A program made the translations under genes and the position numbers. From positions 835,985 to 899,984 of the forward strand of contig JAHBXQ010000001.1 in the NCBI GenBank assembly GCA_019636345.1: DNA of 64,000 nt. The letters run 5' to 3'. Source of the DNA: Pirellulales bacterium (GTDB lineage Bacteria > Planctomycetota > Planctomycetia > Pirellulales > Lacipirellulaceae). Shown here in pieces: positions 45,079 to 53,619 of this stretch; the first letter of the stretch is position 1, and each line of letters begins with the position of its first letter. The notes below the pieces were generated by a model. The model was not told the DNA's origin. It made no database searches and saw nothing but the letters and a program-made list of their open reading frames with translations.

Positions 45079-46340
45079 GCGAACGGACCCTCCTGGGGCT
45101 CCTGCGAGAGCTCGACTCGCAGGGCGCCGTCGTCGCGTCGTTCCAAGACGCGAAAGCGGAGCCCGCTCCATGCGACCTCGTCTTCCGGTTCGGGCAGCCG
45201 ATGAAGCTGTTCGTGCAACACGCCGGCGACAGTCGCGTGGTGGGTCGGCTGCAGTTCGATCGAAAAGTGCCGTTCCAGCCGTCGCAGGCCCGTCATGCCG
45301 GTGACTTCCCACAACCCCTCGCCGCGAGGGGCGATCGACGCGGTCGCCAGCAGCCGCGCGCTCCGCGACGACTGCTCCTCGAAGATCGTCGCCAGCAGGT
45401 CTTCGAGCGTGACGATGCCCACCGTCTCGCCGAATTCGTTGACGATCGCCGCCACCTCGCGCTGTTGGCGGTGAAGCTCCTGCAGCACCACGGCGCCGGT
45501 GGCGCACCACGGCATATACACGACCGGCTGAGCGTAGTGCTCCAAGTGCGATTTCGGGGCCGTGGGGAGCAGCTTCAGCGGGATCGCCGCGGCCACCTCC
45601 TCGGAATCGGGCTCCGAGACGAGTACGTATCCGGTGCGGGCGATTTCGGGGCTCAGATCCGCCAAGTGGACCGGAGGCTGATAGCACTCGTACAACGGAC
45701 GCGGTTGCATCAACTCGTCGGCTTGCAGTTCCGACAGCGACACGATGTTCTGCAGCGCACTCCGCTCGGCGTCGGCCAGTTGCTGCGATCCGCCCGACAG
45801 GGCCAGGGCCTTGTCCAGGTCCTGCAGCTCGAGATACGGTTCGCGCCGGAAGTTGGGAACCAGAAGCCGCTGCGTCAAGCGATTGATTTGCGTCAGCAAC
45901 GGGACGACGGCGTCGCTGGCCCGGACCGTCGCTGACAGCGGCAACGCGAGCACCCCGGCGAGAATTCGCGGAAACTGGACCCCCAAGGTCTTCGGGGTCA
46001 TCTCCGAGACGATGATCAACAGCAGCAGCGAGGCGAAGGCCGTCCCCGCAGCCTCGGCCGAGCGCCCCGACCGTTGCAGTTGGATGCTGACGATCGACGA
46101 CAACGCGAAGAACGCCAGATTGACTAGGAGATTGAAGAACAGGATCGCCGTCAGAAGCCGCTCCGGGCGGACGAGCAGGTCGACCGCGGTGCGCTGAGCG
46201 GCGTTTCCTTTGGCCAGTTCGCGGCGGTCCTCGGGCTGCAGCGAGAACAACGCCGCCTCGGCGCATGAAAAAAACGCCGACGCCCCGGCCAAGGCCGCCA
46301 TGGCGGCGAAGATCGGCGCGAATTCGATAATGACGGTCAC
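45075..46340 (-). CDS. CNNM/CBS/CorC_HlyC-domain protein (first of pair)
   Basis: 421 residues. The CNNM membrane domain (about 1-180) opens with ASAFFSCAEAALFSL and contains LIIVSEMTPKTLGVQFP; the CBS pair (about 200-330) ends with the hallmark FGETVGIVTLEDLLATIFEE; the CorC/HlyC transporter-associated domain closes the protein (VAGVLHEQLHRLPEPEDEV). It is full length, unlike its downstream partner, and lies immediately upstream with coupled translation. The pair may act as a heterodimer in cation export or Mg2+ homeostasis. Confidence 0.9.
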   Translation of the reverse strand: MTVIIEFAPIFAAMAALAGASAFFSCAEAALFSLQPEDRRELAKGNAAQRTAVDLLVRPERLLTAILFFNLLVNLAFFALSSIVSIQLQRSGRSAEAAGTAFASLLLLIIVSEMTPKTLGVQFPRILAGVLALPLSATVRASDAVVPLLTQINRLTQRLLVPNFRREPYLELQDLDKALALSGGSQQLADAERSALQNIVSLSELQADELMQPRPLYECYQPPVHLADLSPEIARTGYVLVSEPDSEEVAAAIPLKLLPTAPKSHLEHYAQPVVYMPWCATGAVVLQELHRQQREVAAIVNEFGETVGIVTLEDLLATIFEEQSSRSARLLATASIAPRGEGLWEVTGMTGLRRLERHFSIELQPTHHATVAGVLHEQLHRLPEPEDEVAWSGLRFRVLERRDDGALRVELSQEPQEGPFA

Positions 46341-46457
46341 CAGAGGACCAGCTTTGCGAATGAGCGAGGGGGGGAATTCGAGACGCGAAGTCGCGCTTCG
46401 CGTGTCGGCCGGCGGAGTCCGGATCGGTCGAGTCGGCGGGGCGGCAAGCGCCGGCGA

Positions 46458-48329
46458 CTACAAGTCGTGCGCCGTCGTCCGGCCGGTCGTGACGTCGAAC
46501 TCGTAGATCGCGGGAATCAAGAGCGCCGCGGTGGCGAAACCGTAGGTCCCGGCGGCGACGAGGAACGCGGCGCCAAAGTCTCCCTTGAGGACGCTGGTGA
46601 TGCTGAAAAACGTGGCAATCGGCGCAAGGCCCGAAGCCCAGGCGATTGCCGGCGACTCGCGCCGAGCGCCCAGGGCGCAGTACAATCCGATCCCCCCGCC
46701 GACCATGAACGCCGCGAACGCCTGGAACTGGTTCTGGAACGACGTCTGAAACGCGACCATCATCCGCATGCAGACGGCGATCCCCAACAGCAGAAACAGG
46801 ACCGTCCCCAGACTCACGGCGACCGCCGAGCGGCTATTGGCGTAAATCATGCCGGAGTGGATCCCGAGCATCGCGGCGAAAGCGGTCAGCGTAAGCAGTC
46901 CGATCGACAGGAATGCGAAGTTTTCGCCGCTCAAATCCCCGCGCCACCACAGGGCCGCCCCGACCCCTAGCGGCAAGAGGATCATTTCCTTCGCGTTGTA
47001 GAACACGCCGCCGAGCTTGCCGTAGATGATTTCCTTGGGCGATAGATCGGTGACAAGCAGCAGATCCAGGGCTCGGCCGTCTCGTTCGTTGGTCAGCGAG
47101 GTGACCGCCAGGGCGTTGACGAGGACCAGTCCCAAGGCGCCCAAGGGGGCGAGCGCGGCGAGAAACCCGCCGGCGTCGACGGGGCGGCCGCTGCCGCCCC
47201 CGTTTCCCAGCCATCCCATCGCCGCGGCGCCGCACGCCAGCGCGATCGCCAGATACATTGCGCGGACGAACAAGATCTTTTTGCCGTAGGCCCAGGTGCA
47301 GATTTCGCGCCACAGGATCGGGTTGTCCCACACCTGGCGCGTCTTGGCGGGGTCGGCGTGGACGCGCACGTCTTGGCCTTGCGCGACGCCGACGATCGCC
47401 GCGGCCTCTCCGGGAGAATCGCTCCGTGCGGCGCCGGGGGCCTTCAGGGCCCGCGGGTCCCGGTGACCGACGCGATGTTCCTGCTCGTCGGGAGTCGCGG
47501 GCCGGGCTTCGCGCGAGGGGTTCCAGACCCGCACCAGTGCGATCGCCGTCAGGTTGAGCGCCGTCGCCAATCCGCCGGCAAGCGCCATGAACAGGACCGG
47601 AGCCGTCCCGAACTCGCCCCACTGGGGCCAGGGGACGGTCCCGTCCAGCGTGGGACGACTTGCCGCCAGGATTGCTCGCAGCGGGCTCACGGCGTCGGCC
47701 CAATGTTCGCAACGCACGCCTCGCAGTGCCGCGCCGAAAAACCCCGCTCCGATCGCCTCTCCGGCGAGCAGCCAGATCACCAGGGCCAGCGTCGTGAGGG
47801 CCAGCGTCTGAAACGTCTTCTCGCGCCAGAGGGCGACCATCGAACCGAGGCTGCCCGCGGCGATTGCGGCGCACGCGGTCACGCCGACCACGCGGGCAAC
47901 TTGGGCGTAGGACACCCCTCCCAACATCGTCAGCAGCATCAACAGGGGGATCCCGGCGAGCGCCATGACGATCACCGAGAGCATGGCTGCCAGCAGTTTG
48001 CCGAGCACCAACTCGCTGTTGTTCAGATTCGTCATCAGCAGCAGGTCGAGCGTCTTTCGGTCCTTTTCCTGGGCCACGGCCGCGGCGGTCAAGAGGGCCG
48101 AGAATCCCATCGCGATCGCCAACTGCACCGGGGCGACGAGCGAGAACGCGGCGGCGCCGAACCGGGCCAGGGCGTCGAGCGTGCGGACCGGCTGCGAGCC
48201 GATCAGGATCAGCCATGCCGTCAGGACCAGCCCGAACAGCGCAGCCACATAGAGGGCTCGCGAGAAGTAGAGTCGCCAGCTGCGCGGGGTCGTGGTGACT
48301 TCGCGGGTGAAGACCGGCCCTACGAGCAA
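46458..48329 (-). CDS. Fused two-half ABC-2-type permease
   Basis: 623 residues from a TTG at 48329, chosen because GAAGGA lies six bases upstream and no ATG gives a better N-terminus. There are about twelve to fourteen hydrophobic segments. The protein has two homologous halves, each with an ABC-2 coupling element: EKDRKTLDLLLMTNLNNSELVLGKLL in the first and NERDGRALDLLLVTDLSPKEIIYGKLG in the second (both shown here by their cores TLDLLLMTNL and ALDLLLVTDL). A hydrophilic linker near residues 305-365 joins them. No ATPase gene is adjacent, so the partner must be elsewhere. Confidence 0.85.
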   Translation of the reverse strand: MLVGPVFTREVTTTPRSWRLYFSRALYVAALFGLVLTAWLILIGSQPVRTLDALARFGAAAFSLVAPVQLAIAMGFSALLTAAAVAQEKDRKTLDLLLMTNLNNSELVLGKLLAAMLSVIVMALAGIPLLMLLTMLGGVSYAQVARVVGVTACAAIAAGSLGSMVALWREKTFQTLALTTLALVIWLLAGEAIGAGFFGAALRGVRCEHWADAVSPLRAILAASRPTLDGTVPWPQWGEFGTAPVLFMALAGGLATALNLTAIALVRVWNPSREARPATPDEQEHRVGHRDPRALKAPGAARSDSPGEAAAIVGVAQGQDVRVHADPAKTRQVWDNPILWREICTWAYGKKILFVRAMYLAIALACGAAAMGWLGNGGGSGRPVDAGGFLAALAPLGALGLVLVNALAVTSLTNERDGRALDLLLVTDLSPKEIIYGKLGGVFYNAKEMILLPLGVGAALWWRGDLSGENFAFLSIGLLTLTAFAAMLGIHSGMIYANSRSAVAVSLGTVLFLLLGIAVCMRMMVAFQTSFQNQFQAFAAFMVGGGIGLYCALGARRESPAIAWASGLAPIATFFSITSVLKGDFGAAFLVAAGTYGFATAALLIPAIYEFDVTTGRTTAHDL

Positions 48330-48832
48330 AATGAGTCCTTCAATTCGACCTGCAAGAAACGGCGGCGAGCGCGGGGGGCGACCGTGCGACCCCGGCGCTC
48401 TTGCTAACCTCTGCAAATATAGACGCCCCGCCCCTTGGCGTCGAGAAACCCCCGCGTTCAGTCAGGGCCGGTCGGGGCGTGCGCGGGACGAGAACCTGCC
48501 TGTCGGACGGATGGGCGGGGTCGTGTGCTGAGGGCGTGCGCTCCCCGCTCGCCTTTGGCGGGGGCGTTCCTCCCGCGGACGCGGCTTTCCAGGTCGCCGG
48601 GGCGGCGGCCGATTAACCGTCTCGAACCGAAAAGTCGGCCCGATCGACCGGGTCCAGGCGTCGTGTTTGCGGGAAGTCGGCGGCGGCCGCTGGGCAGCAT
48701 TCGGGGGTCCCGACTACAATCAACAATCTCAGGCCTGCTGAGTCGCGGCGACCTCTTCGGCTTGTTCCGAGCCTGCTCCCGCGGCGGCGGCGACTCGCAC
48801 ATCTGTCAACGACCTACCACATCGGGGTTCCC
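48330..48832. other. Divergent intergenic region (ABC permease / TPR gene)
   Basis: 503 bases between divergent genes. It is GC-rich with no recognised gene, RNA or clear promoter. Several open frames cross it but their composition is that of translated spacer (Arg/Pro/Gly-rich). Confidence 0.4.
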
Positions 48833-50290
48833 ATGAACTGCTCTTGGAATATCGCTCGCCAGCCCGCCGGGCGGCTGCTGTTGTTGGTTTGCGCGACTGG
48901 CTGGACGCTCGCAGCGTCGCGGGCCGGCGCTCAGGCCTCCACCGACGGGGCTACGACGGCGGAGACGCCGTCTTCAATCGCCAACGCCGGCGACGAACCG
49001 AACAACCCGCTGACGGTCGAGAATTTGGTCGGCAACGCCGTGTCGCTCTCGAACCAGAAGTACCCCGACGTCGAAAGCGCGATCAAGCGCTATCGCAACG
49101 GCGACGGCGAGGGCGCCTACGACTATCTCAAGATGGCCGTCGAGAAATCTCCCAAGCTGCCGCCGGCCGAGGTGATCCTCTCGAAGATGCATCTGCTGGC
49201 TCGCAACGGGGCTCTCGCCGCGCAGGCGCTCGAATTGGCCGCGATGCTCCATCCCGACGATCCCGAAGCGTACCTGTTGCTGGCGGATCAGGCGTTTGGC
49301 GCTGGTCGCACGGCCGAATCTGAGGCGTTGTTCGAGAAGGCCGAGACGTTGGTCGCCAAGTTCGACGCAAATGCAAAACGCAAACGCGACTTTGAAATCC
49401 GCGTGCTGGCCGGCAAGAGCGCCGTGCTCGAGCGTCGTCAGAAGTGGGACGCGGCCCTGGCGCTCTTGCAGAAGTGGAGCGAGATCGATCCCGACAGCGC
49501 CCCGGCCCGTCAGCGGTTGGGGGTCGTGCTGTTTCGGCTGGAGCGGGTCGCAGACGCCGTGAAGGAGTTCACCAAGGTCCGTGACTTGAACCCCGACGCG
49601 AATCACCCCTACGTCTTCTTGGGTCAGTTGTTCAACCAAACCGGCGACGCCAAGCAGGCCCGCGAGAACTTTGAGAAGGCCTACAAGGCTGAGTCCAACA
49701 ACGCGAACACCGCGGCGTCGTACGCCGAGTGGCTCGTCACCCAGGACGATCTGGAAACCGCACAAAAAGTCGCCTCGGCCCTCCGCAAGGGGAACCCCGA
49801 GTCGGTCGGCGCTCTGCTGCTTGACGGCATTATCGCCAAGCTCCGCAAGCAGCCGAAGCAGGCTGAGGAAGCGTTCACCAAGGTGCTGACGATCGACCCC
49901 TCGAACGCGCGGGCGACGGACATGTTGGCCTTGGTGCTGATCGAGAGCGACAAAGCCTCGGATCGCGAGAAGGCCTTGCGCTACGCCGAGATGAACGCCC
50001 AGCGATTCCAGAACAACGCGCAGGCGAACATCACGCTGGCCTGGGTGCTGTATCAGCTTGATCGGGCGAACGAGGGGAATCAGGCCCTGCAACAGGGCGC
50101 CCAGGCCTCGGGGGGGCAGCTTAACGCCGACTCGGCGTATCTCGTGGCCCGGATCATGCTGAAGCAAAACCAAAAGGAGCAAGCTCTCACCACGCTCAAG
50201 CAACTGCTCGAGCAGGCCAACTCGGGGCCGTTCCTGTACCGTTCCGAGGCCCAGAAGCTGCTGAAGCAACTCGAAGGGAGCGCCGGCTGA
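48833..50290 (+). CDS. Large exported TPR-repeat protein
   Basis: 485 residues with a signal peptide ending near AGA-QA (about 34). After an acidic linker come about nine TPR units, for example AYDYLKMAVEKSPKLPPAEV, ALALLQKWSEIDPDSAPARQRLG, AVKEFTKVRDLNPDANHPYVFLG, AEEAFTKVLTIDPSNARATDML and ALTTLKQLLEQANSGP. It should be a periplasmic protein-interaction scaffold. No enzyme domain was seen. Strong hairpins follow the gene at 50326 and 50527. Confidence 0.88.
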   Translation: MNCSWNIARQPAGRLLLLVCATGWTLAASRAGAQASTDGATTAETPSSIANAGDEPNNPLTVENLVGNAVSLSNQKYPDVESAIKRYRNGDGEGAYDYLKMAVEKSPKLPPAEVILSKMHLLARNGALAAQALELAAMLHPDDPEAYLLLADQAFGAGRTAESEALFEKAETLVAKFDANAKRKRDFEIRVLAGKSAVLERRQKWDAALALLQKWSEIDPDSAPARQRLGVVLFRLERVADAVKEFTKVRDLNPDANHPYVFLGQLFNQTGDAKQARENFEKAYKAESNNANTAASYAEWLVTQDDLETAQKVASALRKGNPESVGALLLDGIIAKLRKQPKQAEEAFTKVLTIDPSNARATDMLALVLIESDKASDREKALRYAEMNAQRFQNNAQANITLAWVLYQLDRANEGNQALQQGAQASGGQLNADSAYLVARIMLKQNQKEQALTTLKQLLEQANSGPFLYRSEAQKLLKQLEGSAG

Positions 50291-50325
50291 TCGCCGCCGG
50301 CAAGGGATCGCAAGGGCGCAAAAAA

Positions 50326-50363
50326 AGGTCGTGGCAAGCCGATCCGTCGTCTTGCCACGACCT
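50326..50363. terminator. Perfect 13-bp hairpin with A-run on its left
   Basis: AGGTCGTGGCAAG pairs perfectly with CTTGCCACGACCT across a 12-base loop. A run of seven A's precedes it on the plus strand, which is a T-run after the hairpin when read on the minus strand. It therefore looks like a terminator for minus-strand transcripts, and the stem alone may also stop the plus-strand TPR gene that ends 35 bases before it. Confidence 0.75.
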
Positions 50364-50526
50364 CTATCCTGAAGCAAAACACGACAAGTGCTTCGCCCTC
50401 CCGTTATCGTTGTAGTAGGTGTATCGGCTGCACGGAGCGACGGCCTCCAGGCGATTTCGGGAATTCTGCCCGCCTGACAAGCGCGGGCGGGCTCTCTCGG
50501 CAGTGGCGGCGGGCTCAATAAAATCA

Positions 50527-50558
50527 GGCGGGTGGACTTCAACCGAAGTCCACCCGCC
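50527..50558 (-). terminator. Perfect 14-bp hairpin, terminator of Cys-rich gene
   Basis: GGCGGGTGGACTTC pairs perfectly with GAAGTCCACCCGCC around a four-base loop. Read on the minus strand it is followed by TGATTTTATTG, a T-rich tail. It lies about 87 bases past the stop of the Cys-rich gene at 50645. A weaker 7-bp hairpin (GCCCGCC / GGCGGGC) lies further along near 50468. Confidence 0.75.
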
Positions 50559-50644
50559 CATCAGCGCGACAGGGCCTCACTCCCCAGTTGGCCCTGCCGC
50601 AAGTGGTTTGTCAGCGACTGGGGTCGCTGCAGTCGCCGCAGCCT

Positions 50645-51358
50645 CTAAAATCCGTAGCCGGGCAACGTCGTCGGCAGGGGTTGAACCTGCGGGGCGGGCA
50701 GCGCGGGCAGCGATATGCCGGCCGGCATTCCCGGCGCCGGCGCCATCCCCCCGCCGCCTCCGAACGGGGCCAAACCAGGCATTTGTCCGCCGCCGGCCAT
50801 CCCCATGAACGACGAGGCGAAGCTCGTCGCCGGCATTTGCCCCAGGACGATCCCTCCGGCGGGCTCCACGTTCGGCAATTCGCAAGCCGGGCAGTCCTGA
50901 CATCCTTCTGTCCAGCGGGCCGTCAGGCAGCCATGCCCCTGGTCCCACGGGCCGGCGTGGTCGCAATCGCGGCCGCACCCGCCGTGGCGACATCCGTGTT
51001 TCAGGCAACCCTGGCCCTTCTGCAACTGCAATGGCGAGCAACCGCAGTGCGACTTGTACGCATGGTCTCGCCACCGGTACCGGCAGGCGCCGTAGGGCGA
51101 GCAGTATCCATCATAGAGCGGATGGATGTTCCGGCAGGCGGCCGAGGTCGTCCGCGAGCTCTTGCACGTGCTCCACAGGTCGTACCGGCACGAATCGCAG
51201 TGCCGCGGCACGAAGTAGTCCTGGTTCGCGTTCCAGACGCAACCCCCGTCGGCGGCGCTGGTCGCCCCGTAGGTCTGCAGGAAGAGCCGAGCGTGGCTGG
51301 CCGCGGGCGCGAGAGCCAGCGGCAGCACCGCGACGGCGATGGCAAGGCGTGGTTTCAT
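50645..51358 (-). CDS. Cysteine-rich exported protein of unknown function
   Basis: 237 residues with a signal peptide ending near SHA-RL (about 23). The mature part up to about residue 170 holds 17 cysteines, often in CxC or CxxC pairs (CDSC, CGC, CQDCPAC) with many His and Gly. The remaining C-terminal part is Gly/Pro/Met-rich and probably disordered (GGGGGMAPAPGMPAG). The lack of enzyme motifs and the Cys/His richness suggest a disulfide-stabilised or metal-binding surface protein. I do not recognise a named family. A single start gives the clean signal. Confidence 0.82.
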   Translation of the reverse strand: MKPRLAIAVAVLPLALAPAASHARLFLQTYGATSAADGGCVWNANQDYFVPRHCDSCRYDLWSTCKSSRTTSAACRNIHPLYDGYCSPYGACRYRWRDHAYKSHCGCSPLQLQKGQGCLKHGCRHGGCGRDCDHAGPWDQGHGCLTARWTEGCQDCPACELPNVEPAGGIVLGQMPATSFASSFMGMAGGGQMPGLAPFGGGGGMAPAPGMPAGISLPALPAPQVQPLPTTLPGYGF

Positions 51359-51574
51359 GGACTGAGCGGGCGGGGAGCGCCGAAGCCGGCAGGGAGGGGA
51401 GTTTTCCGCTGCGTAAGCATGGAACGCAACCGCACGCCCGGCAACCTTATAGGCAAGACTTCCCCCGTCCCGAGAGTTTCCCGCTTCGCTACAATCGGCG
51501 TGTCCGGCGCGATCGGCCGCCGGCCCCGCCTGGGGCGTTCTCCGTCACTCCGTCCCCATAGGACTTTGGGCAGC

Positions 51575-52525
51575 ATGGCAGGCATCCTCGCGGCCTCCCC
51601 TGCCCTGTTCCGCTGGTTTGCCGCACTTGCTGCCGCGGCGACCGCGCTGGCTTGTTGGAGCGCGCTGCGGCGGTTCAGGGGGACCACCTTCGCCGCCCCG
51701 GTCGTCTGGGGAGCGGTCGGAGCCGGGACCGTTGCGGCGGTCGAGACGCTTCTGGCTGCGGGTGCGCTCGCGGACCGGTCGCTTGCCGCGTCGGTCGCCC
51801 GCTACGTGGCGGCTGCAGGGACGTTCTGCGGCCCCATGGCCGTGCTAGGCGCCAAGCGTCCGCAAGACCGCGGGTGGCAGTGGATTGTCGCCGCGTTGTG
51901 GTTGGTTCTGGCGCTCCCGGCACTGCAGGGCATTGTCACCCGCGCCGGGGAACGCGTGGAACTGGGGGGGCTGTGGGCCGCGTTTCTGCTGGTGCTGGCC
52001 GTGTACAGCACGGCCCTCAACTACGGCCCGACGCGATTCGCCTTCCCCGCGACGCTGCTCCTGGCCGCCCAGGGAGCGCTGCTTGCTCCGGCGACGCGGC
52101 GGGGACAAGCCGTCCTCTGGAGCGACGACCAGTGGACGGCGTTGGGAGCCGGATTGCTGTTCGCCGCAATCGTCGCGGCCTTCCGCCGGGGCCGCGTCGT
52201 TGGTCCCGGCTTTGCGGCGTCCGACGGCAATCACGCCGATCCTGCACTGCGGTGGCTCGCCTTCCGCGACGCCTTCGGGTTGTCGTGGGGCTTGCGCATT
52301 CAGCACCGGGTGAACGAAACGGCGCGGCTGGCCCGTTGGCCGGTGAGGCTGAGCTGGCGCGGGTTCGTCGCGGCGGATCCGGATTCGCCGTCGGCAGTTT
52401 CGCCCGACGCGCCGGCGGTTGCGCCGCCGCCGGATGCGAACGAAACCCTCGACACGCTCCTCCGCCGATTTGAGCGGAGCCGACCGCCTGAGCAAAAGCG
52501 TCCCACGGTTTCCGGGTTGGCATGA
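51575..52525 (+). CDS. Multi-spanning hypothetical membrane protein
   Basis: 316 residues from an ATG at 51575. About seven hydrophobic segments occupy residues 10-210, separated by short Arg-containing loops. The C-terminal 100 residues are soluble and end in a Pro/Ala-rich linker. No family motif was seen. Its stop overlaps a possible ATG (ATGA at 52522) upstream of the MgtE gene, suggesting coupled expression. The soluble part starts with DPALRWLAFRDAFGLSWGLRIQHRVNE, which resembles no motif I know. Confidence 0.75.
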   Translation: MAGILAASPALFRWFAALAAAATALACWSALRRFRGTTFAAPVVWGAVGAGTVAAVETLLAAGALADRSLAASVARYVAAAGTFCGPMAVLGAKRPQDRGWQWIVAALWLVLALPALQGIVTRAGERVELGGLWAAFLLVLAVYSTALNYGPTRFAFPATLLLAAQGALLAPATRRGQAVLWSDDQWTALGAGLLFAAIVAAFRRGRVVGPGFAASDGNHADPALRWLAFRDAFGLSWGLRIQHRVNETARLARWPVRLSWRGFVAADPDSPSAVSPDAPAVAPPPDANETLDTLLRRFERSRPPEQKRPTVSGLA

Positions 52526-52602
52526 ATGCACGGGGTTGTCATCATTCGAGACCAGTCAAGCAGCGGGCGGCGAGTCAGCACAACGAGCGGGAGAGCGGTC
52601 AG

Positions 52603-53601
52603 ATGATGGTCGAAGCAGGTTCCCTGGGAACGAATCTCAACGATCCCGTGACAAAGCACATGCGGACCGACTTCGCGCGGCTTCAAAGCAATCACACGGT
52701 GAAGCTGGCTCTAGCCGCGATCCGCGAGCGACCGCCGGAGGGGCGGATCATCTATTTCTACGTCGTCGACGAAGACAACCGCCTGCAAGGCGTCGTCCCC
52801 ACTCGGCGATTGCTCCTCAACGCGGACGCCACTTCGATCAAGGAGATCATGGTCGCCAGCGTGATCGCGATCCCCGCGTCCGCAACCGTGCTCGAGGCTT
52901 GCGAGTTCTTCCTGCTGCACCGGTTGCTGGCGTTTCCCGTCGTCGACTCCGACCGGCGGCTCTTGGGGATCGTCGACGTCGAACTCTACACGAGCGAGCT
53001 CTCCGACCTGGATCGCCGCGAAGGCAACGACGATCTGTTCCAATTGATCGGCGTCCACGTCACCGAGTCGCAACAGGCGTCGTCGGTGGCGGCGTTTCAG
53101 AGCCGGTTTCCGTGGCTCTGGGCCAACATCGCGGGGGGGATCCTGGCCGCTTTCTTGTCGGGAGTCTTCAAGGCGGAGTTGCAACAGACGGTGGCCCTGG
53201 CCCTGTTCATCCCCGTCGTGCTGGCGTTGGCGGAAAGCGTCAGCATTCAATCCGTCAGCTTGTCGCTGCAATCGCTCCGCGGCCGGCGGCCGACCTGGCA
53301 GAGCATCGTCTCGATGCTGCGTCGGGAATCGATGACCGGCCTCATGCTGGGTGCGGCCAGCGCGCTGAGCGTCGGACTTGTCGCCACTGTCTGGTTGCGC
53401 GAGTGGAGGGTGACGCTTTGCCTGCTGGGCGGAATCGCCGGCGGGGTGACGTGCGCTGCGCTGATCGGCGTCGCCATGCCGAGCATCCTCCGCCGACTCA
53501 ATCGCGAACCGCAAGTCGCGGCCGGGCCGATCGCGCTCGCTGCGACCGACATGGCCACGTTGCTGATTTACTTCACGCTCGCCCGCTGGGCGCTGAGTTG
53601 A
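52603..53601 (+). CDS. MgtE-type Mg2+ transporter-like protein without N domain
   Basis: 332 residues from an ATG at 52603; an ATG at 52522 would add 27 residues and overlap the previous stop. A CBS pair (about residues 10-150, VDEDNRLQGVVPTRRLLL and FPVVDSDRRLLGIVDVE) is followed by a membrane domain with five segments. The first segment (FPWLWANIAGGILAAF) and the last (TDMATLLIYFTLARWAL, holding the Asp expected for Mg2+ selectivity) match MgtE. The GNAGTQ-type motif of the central helix is not conserved: here AESVSIQSVSLSLQSL. The N-terminal MgtE_N domain is missing. Confidence 0.85.
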   Translation: MMVEAGSLGTNLNDPVTKHMRTDFARLQSNHTVKLALAAIRERPPEGRIIYFYVVDEDNRLQGVVPTRRLLLNADATSIKEIMVASVIAIPASATVLEACEFFLLHRLLAFPVVDSDRRLLGIVDVELYTSELSDLDRREGNDDLFQLIGVHVTESQQASSVAAFQSRFPWLWANIAGGILAAFLSGVFKAELQQTVALALFIPVVLALAESVSIQSVSLSLQSLRGRRPTWQSIVSMLRRESMTGLMLGAASALSVGLVATVWLREWRVTLCLLGGIAGGVTCAALIGVAMPSILRRLNREPQVAAGPIALAATDMATLLIYFTLARWALS

Positions 53602-53619
53602 GCGCGACGCGCGACTGCG

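Noticed and set aside
44104-46266. 720-codon single minus-strand frame covering both CNNM genes
   Set aside because: The first part is the wrong frame of the upstream CNNM gene; motifs show two separate proteins joined by an ATGA overlap.
50588-51574. Upstream part of a 645-codon frame preceding the membrane protein at 51575
   Set aside because: It runs antisense to the Cys-rich exported gene and has spacer-like composition.
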